Shown in pieces: positions 52,768 through 58,979 of a stretch of DNA of 58,979 bases; the first letter of the stretch is position 1, and every line of letters starts with the position of its first letter. A program made the translations under genes and the position numbers. Location of the stretch: contig NZ_CDBJ01000087.1 in the NCBI RefSeq assembly GCF_000820045.1, forward strand, positions 39,181 through 98,159. Reading direction: 5' to 3'. The notes below the pieces were generated by a model. That model did no database searches. It was not told the DNA's origin and saw nothing but the letters and a program-made list of their open reading frames with translations. Source of the DNA: Aeromonas rivuli (GTDB taxonomy: Bacteria > Pseudomonadota > Gammaproteobacteria > Enterobacterales > Aeromonadaceae).

Positions 52768-52785
52768 CGCTCGCCTGCTCATCCC

Positions 52786-52797
52786 ATTGTTAACAAT
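52786..52797. promoter_or_regulatory. 12-base palindrome before glmS
   Basis: ATTGTTAACAAT is a perfect palindrome in the 50-base gap before glmS, 20 bases before the start codon. It may be an operator or chance in an AT-rich leader. Confidence 0.3.
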
Positions 52798-52817
52798 TCA
52801 ATTTTAAGGAGAAGTCT

Positions 52818-54650
52818 ATGTGTGGCATCGTCGGGGCAGTCGCCCAACGTGATGTGGCTGAAATTCTGGTGGAAGGCCTGCGTCGTCTCGAGTATCGCGG
52901 TTATGACTCCGCCGGTGTGGCCGTGTTCAGCAGCGAGCACCCGTTGCAACGGGTGCGCCGTCTGGGCAAGGTGGCCGAGCTGGCCAAGGCGCTGGACGAA
53001 CAGTCCGTCCATGGCGGTACCGGCATAGCACACACCCGCTGGGCGACCCACGGCGAGCCCTCCGAGCGCAATGCCCACCCCCATGTCTCCGAGCATATCG
53101 TCGTGGTGCACAATGGCATCATCGAAAACCACGAAGAGCTGCGGGCCGAGTTGCAGGGGCTGGGCTATGAGTTCAGCTCAGACACCGACACCGAGGTGAT
53201 CGCTCACCTGGTGCACCACGAACTGAAATCCGCCCCCAGCCTGCTGGTGGCTATGCAAGTCGCGGTGAAGCAGTTGCGCGGCGCCTACGGCACAGTGGTG
53301 ATGGACAGCCGTGACGACAGCCGTGTGGTGGTGGCCCGCTCCGGCTCGCCGCTGGTGATAGGTCGCGGCATCGGCGAGAACTTCATCGCCTCCGATCAGA
53401 TGGCGCTGCTGCCGGTGACCCGCCGCTTCATCTTCCTGGAAGAGGGTGACGTGGCCGAGGTGACCCGCCGTGACGTGCACATCTTCGATACCCAGGGCAA
53501 CGCCGTGGTGCGCGAGGAGCTGGAATCCGAGCTCTCCCACGATGCCGGTGACAAGGGCGAGTATCGCCACTACATGCTCAAAGAGATCTACGAGCAGCCC
53601 AAGGCCATCACCAACACCCTGGAAGGGCGGCTGGGCAGCGATCACGTGGTGGTCGAGTCGTTCGGCAATGGCGCCCGCGCCATCTTCGACCAGGTCGAGC
53701 ACATCCAGATCATCGCCTGTGGCACCTCCTACAACTCCGGCATGGTGGCCCGCTACTGGTTCGAAGAGATCGCCGGGGTGTCGTGCGACGTGGAGATCGC
53801 CTCCGAGTTCCGCTATCGCAAGTCGGTGGTGCGCCCCAACAGCCTGCTGGTGACCCTCTCCCAGAGCGGCGAGACCGCCGATACCCTGGCGGCCCTGCGT
53901 CTGGCCAAGGAGTCCGGCTACATGAGCTCCCTGGCGATCTGCAACGTACCGGGTTCCTCCCTGGTGCGGGAATCGGATCTCGCCTTCATGACCCGGGCCG
54001 GTACCGAGATTGGTGTGGCCTCCACCAAGGCCTTCACCACCCAGTTGGCCGGTCTGCTGATGCTGGTGACCGCCATCGGTCATTGCCGTGGCAACCTGAG
54101 TGCCGCCGCCGAGGCCGAGCTGGTCAAGGCGCTGAAGACCCTGCCACAGCGCATCAAGGAGAGTCTGGCGCTGGCCAAGGAGATCGAAACCCTGGCCGAA
54201 GAGTTTGCCGACAAGCACCACAGCCTGTTCCTGGGTCGCGGCAGCCAATACCCCATTGCCATGGAAGGGGCGCTCAAGCTCAAAGAGATCTCCTACATCC
54301 ATGCAGAAGCCTATGCGGCCGGTGAGCTGAAGCATGGCCCGCTGGCGCTGGTGGATGCCGAGATGCCCATCATAGTGGTGGCGCCGAACAACGATCTGCT
54401 GGAGAAGCTCAAGTCCAACGTCGAAGAGGTGCGCGCTCGTGGCGGCATTCTCTATGTGTTCGCCGATGCGGCTGCCGGTTTCAAGAGTGACCAGACCATG
54501 CGGGTGATGAACCTCAGCCATGTCGAGGAGGCTATTGCCCCCATCGTCTACACGGTGCCCTTGCAGCTGCTCTCCTATCATGTTGCCCTCATCAAGGGCA
54601 CGGACGTGGATCAGCCGCGCAACCTGGCCAAGTCGGTTACGGTTGAATAA
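52818..54650 (+). CDS. glmS: Glutamine-fructose-6-phosphate aminotransferase
   Basis: GlmS makes glucosamine-6-phosphate from fructose-6-phosphate and glutamine. The 610-residue protein (609 in E. coli) has the catalytic cysteine 2 ([20 protein letters not shown]), the glutaminase motif [18 protein letters not shown] and two SIS domains ([35 protein letters not shown]), ending in LAKSVTVE. The 3' end is also the Tn7 target. It is followed by a strong terminator. The ribosome site is AAGGAG. Confidence 0.98.
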   Translation: MCGIVGAVAQRDVAEILVEGLRRLEYRGYDSAGVAVFSSEHPLQRVRRLGKVAELAKALDEQSVHGGTGIAHTRWATHGEPSERNAHPHVSEHIVVVHNGIIENHEELRAELQGLGYEFSSDTDTEVIAHLVHHELKSAPSLLVAMQVAVKQLRGAYGTVVMDSRDDSRVVVARSGSPLVIGRGIGENFIASDQMALLPVTRRFIFLEEGDVAEVTRRDVHIFDTQGNAVVREELESELSHDAGDKGEYRHYMLKEIYEQPKAITNTLEGRLGSDHVVVESFGNGARAIFDQVEHIQIIACGTSYNSGMVARYWFEEIAGVSCDVEIASEFRYRKSVVRPNSLLVTLSQSGETADTLAALRLAKESGYMSSLAICNVPGSSLVRESDLAFMTRAGTEIGVASTKAFTTQLAGLLMLVTAIGHCRGNLSAAAEAELVKALKTLPQRIKESLALAKEIETLAEEFADKHHSLFLGRGSQYPIAMEGALKLKEISYIHAEAYAAGELKHGPLALVDAEMPIIVVAPNNDLLEKLKSNVEEVRARGGILYVFADAAAGFKSDQTMRVMNLSHVEEAIAPIVYTVPLQLLSYHVALIKGTDVDQPRNLAKSVTVE

Positions 54651-54677
54651 GCCAAAGATGATCCCATGAAAAAGAGC
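54612..54677 (+). other. attTn7 region, unoccupied
   Basis: The last 39 bases of glmS closely follow the TnsD-binding sequence of the E. coli attTn7 site. Insertion would fall about 25 bases after the stop, in the terminator. No Tn7 end or transposase is seen here, so the site is empty in this strain. Confidence 0.6.
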
Positions 54678-54696
54678 CGCAAATGCGGCTCTTTTT
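54669..54696. terminator. Terminator between glmS and the LuxR-family gene
   Basis: AAAAAGAGCCGCA and TGCGGCTCTTTTT form a long symmetrical stem with T-runs on both strands between convergent genes. Confidence 0.92.
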
Positions 54697-54712
54697 GTTG
54701 CTGCTGACCAGA

Positions 54713-55477
54713 TTACGACAGTCGCAGGTTGGTGATGGTCACATCGGTCAGGGAGGGCACAATGATGCCGCTGGAGATCCCCTTGGCGATGGCCTGACTG
54801 CGGTTCTTGGAGTCCGTCTTGTTGGTCACCTGATTGAGGTGGAAATTGACGGTTCGTTCGCTGATGCCGAGTATGGTGGCTATCTCCCAGGAGGTCTTGC
54901 CCTCGCTGGCCCAGAACAGGCACTCCTTCTCCCGGTCCGACAGCTCGGTCAGATACTTCATCAGATCCGGTCTGGCCTTGATGAGGGTCAGGGCCGAGTT
55001 GAAGATGTAGCTGGCACAGAAGGAGAGCATGGGCACGTTGTCGAACATCAGCTCGGAATCGGATTTTTCCTTGGTAATGAAGGAGAGGATGCCGTGTTCA
55101 CCCTGCGGGGTGTGCAGCGGAAAGGAGACACCGTTACGAACGCCGAAGTCGGCGGCCAGGTTCATCACTTCCTGACTGGCGCTGGGTGTGCAATCGAGCT
55201 GATTCCAGAAGATGGGCTGAGTCTGTTTGAGGCCCAGATGCACCACGGGATCCTGAGTCAGGAACTGTTTTTCCGTATAGGCATTGAACCAGCTGGTTGG
55301 GCAATTATTGAACAGAGCGACGTGGGATTTTTGCATGCTGATGGGAAAAATAATCAGCAAACGAAAATAATCGAAGCCCATCTGGTGGCTGAAACGTTCC
55401 AGAAGCTGCTGGATGTCGCTGGTTTTCTTGGCCCTGGTAAACCTGTCTATGTGTTCCCATATGGCGTCGTTAAACAT
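54713..55477 (-). CDS. LuxR-family quorum-sensing regulator, solo
   Basis: The 254-residue protein has an N-terminal autoinducer-binding domain and a C-terminal LuxR helix-turn-helix (LSDREKECLFWASEGKTSWEIA, LGISERTVNFHLNQV). The residues that define acyl-homoserine-lactone binding in this family are all present: W63, Y67, D76-P77, W91 and G116. It resembles AhyR/AsaR of Aeromonas but differs from it and no luxI-type synthase is nearby. The ribosome site AGGAG is strong. It is divergent from the TonB2 operon. Confidence 0.9.
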   Translation of the reverse strand: MFNDAIWEHIDRFTRAKKTSDIQQLLERFSHQMGFDYFRLLIIFPISMQKSHVALFNNCPTSWFNAYTEKQFLTQDPVVHLGLKQTQPIFWNQLDCTPSASQEVMNLAADFGVRNGVSFPLHTPQGEHGILSFITKEKSDSELMFDNVPMLSFCASYIFNSALTLIKARPDLMKYLTELSDREKECLFWASEGKTSWEIATILGISERTVNFHLNQVTNKTDSKNRSQAIAKGISSGIIVPSLTDVTITNLRLS

Positions 55478-55652
55478 CTTTCTCTCCTTTTTCGATCCCT
55501 ATCTTGCTGATCGAAAAGATATTTTTTAGTTATAAATGTGGTGTTGCTTCTACCAACGCCAGTACATCCCGTGTTTGTCTAAAAATTATCCTGTTTTTTT
55601 CCCCCTAGGCCAAGGACTGATGTCGATTGCTACTGGTCCCATGATTTGAAAT

Positions 55653-55671
55653 AATGAGAATAGTTATCATT
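55653..55671. promoter_or_regulatory. Fur box before the TonB2 operon
   Basis: AATGAGAATAGTTATCATT matches the extended Fur site AATGATAAT-N-ATTATCATT at all but two positions. It lies 16 bases before the start of the first gene, where bound Fur would block transcription. Confidence 0.8.
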
Positions 55672-55686
55672 GATAAGATCTATTTC

Positions 55687-56445
55687 ATGAACAAGTTATG
55701 GTGTCTGGCCCTGTTGCCATTATCGATCTCCTTGTCAGTTTCTGCCGATGAACTGGTCAAGCCTGCTCTCAAGGCGAGTATTGCCGCCGGGCAAGCATCC
55801 CAGCTGCGGGTGGAGAAAGCGGCCGATGCCGCCCTCGCCGCTCGCCAGGAGTTGCAGAATGCCGAATTGCAACTGCGCGACCTCGAGGCTTACAACAGCT
55901 ATATGCAGTCGCTGGTTGCCGATCAGCGCAAGGAGCTGACTCGCCTCAATACCCAGCTCGGCGCGGTGGAAGAGACCCGTCAGGGCCTTATCCCCCTGAT
56001 GCTGAAGATGCAGAGCGACCTGGCGTCGCTGGTGCAAGATGACATTCCCCTGCGCAAGGAGGAGCGGTTATCACGGGTGCAGGGGTTGAAAGCGACCCTG
56101 GCGCGCAGCGATGTGAGCGAGGCGGAGAAATTTCGCCAACTGTTGCAGGCCTATCAGATCGAGGCCGAATACGGTAACCGGCTCGATGCCTATTCGGCCG
56201 AGTTGACCCTGGATGGCACGCCGCGCCGGGTCGAGGTGTTGGCCGTGGGCCGGGTGGCCCTGCTCGCCATGACGGCGGATCACAGCCTGGCCTGGCGCTG
56301 GTCGGCACAACAGAAAGCATGGCTGGCGCTGGATGAACAGTGGCTGAGCCCGCTCGGCGAGGCATTCGCCATGGCAAAAGAGAAGGGCGTCCCCCAGTTG
56401 TTGCAACTGCCGCTCTCCGTGGCCCTGCAGGAGACCCAGTCATGA
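55687..56445 (+). CDS. DUF3450-family periplasmic protein of the TonB2 operon
   Basis: The 252-residue protein has a signal peptide (MNKLWCLALLPLSISLSVSA) and a long helical coiled coil (about residues 30-120), then a compact domain with RLDAYSAELTLDGTPRRVEV. DUF3450 proteins start TtpC-TonB2 operons in Vibrio and Aeromonas; the role is probably in the periplasm with the TonB complex. The ATG at 55687 gives a proper signal peptide; the frame starts 33 bases earlier. The stop overlaps the next start. Confidence 0.85.
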   Translation: MNKLWCLALLPLSISLSVSADELVKPALKASIAAGQASQLRVEKAADAALAARQELQNAELQLRDLEAYNSYMQSLVADQRKELTRLNTQLGAVEETRQGLIPLMLKMQSDLASLVQDDIPLRKEERLSRVQGLKATLARSDVSEAEKFRQLLQAYQIEAEYGNRLDAYSAELTLDGTPRRVEVLAVGRVALLAMTADHSLAWRWSAQQKAWLALDEQWLSPLGEAFAMAKEKGVPQLLQLPLSVALQETQS

Positions 56446-57737
56446 GACAACTTCCCCTTCTTGTCGCTCTGACACTGGGCATGATGCAGCCCGCGTTGGC
56501 CAATGAAGACTGGCAGGCACAGGAGCAGGCCCGCGAACAACAAGCGAGTCAGGATCTTGGTGAGGTCAGCAAGACCCTGGCGAGCGCCCGTGCCCGGCTG
56601 GGTGCCGCCCAGCAGCAGAGCAAGCTGCTGGCGAGTGAATTTGCCGACAACGAGAAAAAGCTGGGTGAATTGAAATCCCAGTGGCAGCAAGCGGCCAGTG
56701 ACATGGACGAAGTCTTTGCCGTGGCCCGCCAGGGAGCAAACGACGCGGCCAGGTTGCTCGGTGGCTCGGCGCTTCAGGGTCAATATGGCGATCGCTTGCA
56801 ACCCTTGCAGCAGATGAGCAAGGAGCAGGATGTGCCGGACCGCACCGCCCTGGCTCAACTGCCAAGTCTACTGATGCAAGAGATCACCGGATCGAGCCAG
56901 GTTACCCGCTTCGACGCCAATGTACTGGATGGCCAGGGCGCCGCCAGCCGCCAGCCGGTGACCCGCATCGGCAGCTTCATGTTGCTGGGGAAAGAGGGCT
57001 TGCTCCAGGTGGAAGCCGATGGCCTGACCCCTGTGCTCGGTCTGCCCGCCAGTCTCAATCGTGCCGCCCATGCATACCAGGGTCAGGAGGGCGAGGCCGT
57101 ACCGCTCGATCCCTCCCATGGCGTCCTGCTTGCCATGCAGGCCCAGGCCCCTGGTTTCTGGCAGCAGCTGCAGCAGGGCGGAAAAGTGGGCGCCATCATC
57201 ATATTGCTGGCCCTGATCGGCCTGGGCATCGCCGCGGTGCGGCTGTGGAGCCTCTCTCGCGAGCTGGGCCGGGTGCGTCGTCAGCTGGCCAGCGGTGACT
57301 ATCATGCGGACAACGCCCTCGGCCGGGTACTGCTGGTCGCGGACAAGCACCCGGAGATCGCCATGGAGACCCTGGAGCTGAGGCTGGATGAGGCCATCTT
57401 GCAGGAGACGCCGCGCCTCGAGCGGGGGCTGGGCATGGTCAAGGTGATCGCCGCCCTGGCGCCCATGCTGGGTCTGCTCGGCACGGTGACCGGCATGATT
57501 GGCACCTTCCAGGCCATCACCCAGTTCGGTACCGGCGATCCCAAGATCATGGCCGGTGGCATCTCGATGGCGCTGATCACCACCGTCATGGGGCTGGTGG
57601 CAGCCATACCGCTCATCCTCTCCCATAGCTTGCTGCAGTCGCGTTTCGTCGAGCTCTCCAATGTGTTGGAGCAGCAAGTGGCCGGCATATTGGCCGAGCG
57701 TGCCGAAGGCGAAATACGGGAAGGGCGCGCGGCATGA
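56442..57737 (+). CDS. TtpC-type MotA/TolQ/ExbB proton channel protein
   Basis: The 431-residue protein is a long member of the ExbB family: a signal peptide (MRQLPLLVALTLGMMQPALA), a periplasmic coiled-coil domain (to about residue 245), then three helices with the ExbB segments LAPMLGLLGTVTGMIGTFQAI and GGISMALITTVMGLVAAIPL. TtpC is needed for TonB2-dependent transport in Vibrio. The start codon overlaps the DUF3450 stop. Confidence 0.9.
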   Translation: MRQLPLLVALTLGMMQPALANEDWQAQEQAREQQASQDLGEVSKTLASARARLGAAQQQSKLLASEFADNEKKLGELKSQWQQAASDMDEVFAVARQGANDAARLLGGSALQGQYGDRLQPLQQMSKEQDVPDRTALAQLPSLLMQEITGSSQVTRFDANVLDGQGAASRQPVTRIGSFMLLGKEGLLQVEADGLTPVLGLPASLNRAAHAYQGQEGEAVPLDPSHGVLLAMQAQAPGFWQQLQQGGKVGAIIILLALIGLGIAAVRLWSLSRELGRVRRQLASGDYHADNALGRVLLVADKHPEIAMETLELRLDEAILQETPRLERGLGMVKVIAALAPMLGLLGTVTGMIGTFQAITQFGTGDPKIMAGGISMALITTVMGLVAAIPLILSHSLLQSRFVELSNVLEQQVAGILAERAEGEIREGRAA

Positions 57738-58264
57738 TGCTCGACATCTGGCATCAGTTGCAGAGCTTCATGGGCCGAGGTGGCCCTGTGCTCTGGGTCA
57801 TACTGGCCATGCTGGCGCTGATGTGGATCCTGATCATTGAGCGGTTGCTGTATCTCAATCTGGGCTATGGCGCATTGCAGCGCCGTCTGCAAGCCGACTG
57901 GCAGGCCAGAGCGGAACAAAGCAGCTGGCATGCCCGCGCCATCCGTGGTCGCTGGCTGGCTCAGGCCGAGCTGGAGCTCGGTCGCCATCTGATCATCATC
58001 CGCACCCTGGTCGTGCTCTGCCCCATGTTGGGGCTGCTTGGCACAGTGACCGGCATGATAGGGGTGTTCGACACCCTGGCGGCAGCCAACCGTTTTAATC
58101 CAGAGAGCATGGCCGGCGGCATCTCCCGCGCCACCATACCCACCATGGCGGGCATGGTCGTTGCCTTGCTCGGCGTATTGTTACTCAGTCGTCTCGACAG
58201 CAAGGCCAAACGGGCCTTGGCACAAACCCGGGACGGACTGCGCGAAGAGAAGGTATTACCATGA
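57734..58264 (+). CDS. exbB: ExbB2-type proton channel protein
   Basis: The 176-residue inner-membrane protein has three helices and the ExbB signature CPMLGLLGTVTGMIGVFDTLA and GGISRATIPTMAGMVVALLG. With ExbD it uses the proton gradient to energise TonB. It overlaps the preceding and following genes by four bases. Confidence 0.93.
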   Translation: MMLDIWHQLQSFMGRGGPVLWVILAMLALMWILIIERLLYLNLGYGALQRRLQADWQARAEQSSWHARAIRGRWLAQAELELGRHLIIIRTLVVLCPMLGLLGTVTGMIGVFDTLAAANRFNPESMAGGISRATIPTMAGMVVALLGVLLLSRLDSKAKRALAQTRDGLREEKVLP

Positions 58265-58662
58265 GACGCCAATCCAAGCGCGTGCGTGATGAAGTGCAGA
58301 TAGACATGACCCCCATGCTCGACATCGTCTTCATCATGTTGATCTTCTTTATAGTGACCACCTCTTTCGTGCGTGAAGCCGGGCTCGAGGTCAATCGTCC
58401 CCAAGCGAGCAATGCCAAGGCCCAGAAGTCCTCCAGCATCATGTTGGCCATCGGTGAACAGGGTCAGATCTACCTGGATCGCAAGCCGGTAGACATAGAG
58501 CGGGTGCAAGCCAGCCTGGCGCGCATGTTGGCCGAACAGCCCGAGGCCAGCCTGGTGATCCAGGCCGACGAGCGTGTGCCCCATGGCAAGGTGGTGAGGG
58601 TGATGGATGAGGCCAAGGCCGCCGGGATCACCAGCATAGCGGTAGCGGTGTCTGCCCCATGA
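58261..58662 (+). CDS. exbD: ExbD2-type proton channel protein
   Basis: The 133-residue protein has one membrane helix with the essential aspartate (DMTPMLDIVFIMLIFFIVTT) and a periplasmic domain (GEQGQIYLDRKPVDIE, VIQADERVPHGKVVRVMDEAK). Its stop overlaps the tonB start. Confidence 0.93.
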   Translation: MRRQSKRVRDEVQIDMTPMLDIVFIMLIFFIVTTSFVREAGLEVNRPQASNAKAQKSSSIMLAIGEQGQIYLDRKPVDIERVQASLARMLAEQPEASLVIQADERVPHGKVVRVMDEAKAAGITSIAVAVSAP

Positions 58663-58979
58663 AGTTCAAGCTGATGAGCCTGGGGCTGGGTCTGCTGCTC
58701 AGCCTGGGGATATTGCTGTTCATGGCCGCCCTGGTCGAGCCACCCAAGGAGCGCAGCCAGCGCGATGAACAGGATCCTATCGTCATCCGGATGCAGACGG
58801 AGCAGAGCGAGGTCGCGCAGCGAGAGCGCCCTGTCCCGCCTAAACCCGAGCCCCTGCCCGAACCCCCGGCCGCCCTCTCCCTGAGCCCCACGCCCACCCC
58901 CGCAACGCCCCCTCCGCCTTCGGTACAACCCAGCCTGGATCTGGTGGCTGATCTGAGTCCTGTGCAGGATGCCCCCCCC
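58659..58979 (+). CDS. Energy transducer TonB (TonB2), partial
   Basis: This is the first 107 codons of a gene that continues past the window. It has an N-terminal membrane helix (MSLGLGLLLSLGILLFMAAL) and a proline-rich linker (RPVPPKPEPLPEPPAA) typical of TonB. The C-terminal receptor-binding domain is outside. It ends in a run of eight C residues at the window edge. Confidence 0.85.
   Translation, partial: MKFKLMSLGLGLLLSLGILLFMAALVEPPKERSQRDEQDPIVIRMQTEQSEVAQRERPVPPKPEPLPEPPAALSLSPTPTPATPPPPSVQPSLDLVADLSPVQDAPP

Overview
The window is a bacterial chromosomal replication-origin neighbourhood, most likely from Aeromonas. I infer this from high-GC, gammaproteobacterial proteins throughout, a Vibrio/Aeromonas-type gene order (avtA and ibp genes, gyrB-recF-dnaN-dnaA, a cystine-type ABC transporter, rpmH-rnpA-yidD-yidC-mnmE, mioC-oriC-mnmG-rsmG-parAB-atp), a CreBCD (Blr-type) locus with its tag sequence, an AhyR-like LuxR protein, and a TtpC/TonB2-type energy transduction operon. 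The species cannot be fixed from the sequence alone.

Layout. Positions 1-8069 hold an incoming terminator, a regulatory stretch with TTTACG repeats, and the potassium uptake operon kdpFABC-kdpDE. Positions 8070-9066 hold a degenerate parS, the remains of an AraC-type regulator, a small exported protein on the minus strand and a perfect parS. Next come avtA (+), two IbpA/B small heat-shock genes (-) with ROSE-type RNA thermometers and a sigma-32 promoter, a UlaG-like metallohydrolase and a GlxA-type regulator. From 13567 to 19641 the minus strand carries dnaA-dnaN-recF-gyrB. A perfect parS lies inside recF, and an imperfect tandem duplication at the dnaA/dnaN junction creates a 14-codon ORF. 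Positions 19942-26207 (+) carry the ABC transporter, then rpmH-rnpA-yidD-yidC and mnmE.

Positions 26283-33891 (-) form a siderophore island (TonB-dependent receptor, YojI-like ABC exporter, fhuCDB) inserted between mnmE and mioC, beside the origin. oriC lies at about 34,780-35,120, between mioC and mnmG. It has one perfect and several near-consensus DnaA boxes, AT-rich 13-mers (one identical to the E. coli R 13-mer) and dense GATC sites. mnmG, rsmG, parA-parB and the complete atpIBEFHAGDC operon follow, then glmU. The minus-strand creB-creC-creD locus separates glmU from a DeoR-family gene and glmS. The right end carries a LuxR-family solo (-) and a Fur-box-preceded DUF3450-TtpC-ExbB-ExbD-TonB operon that runs off the window.

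How it fits together. Replication initiation (DnaA, oriC), the clamp (DnaN), repair (RecF), supercoiling (GyrB), and segregation (ParA, ParB and parS sites within 30 kb of oriC) are clustered. Two iron-uptake modules (hydroxamate-type receptor with FhuBCD, and TonB2 energy transduction) lie in the same window and probably share Fur control. Most of the window is conserved core genome. The unusual parts are the dnaA/dnaN duplication, the decayed AraC gene, the YojI exporter inside a siderophore-uptake operon, the LuxR solo, and the very high GATC density from oriC through mnmG.
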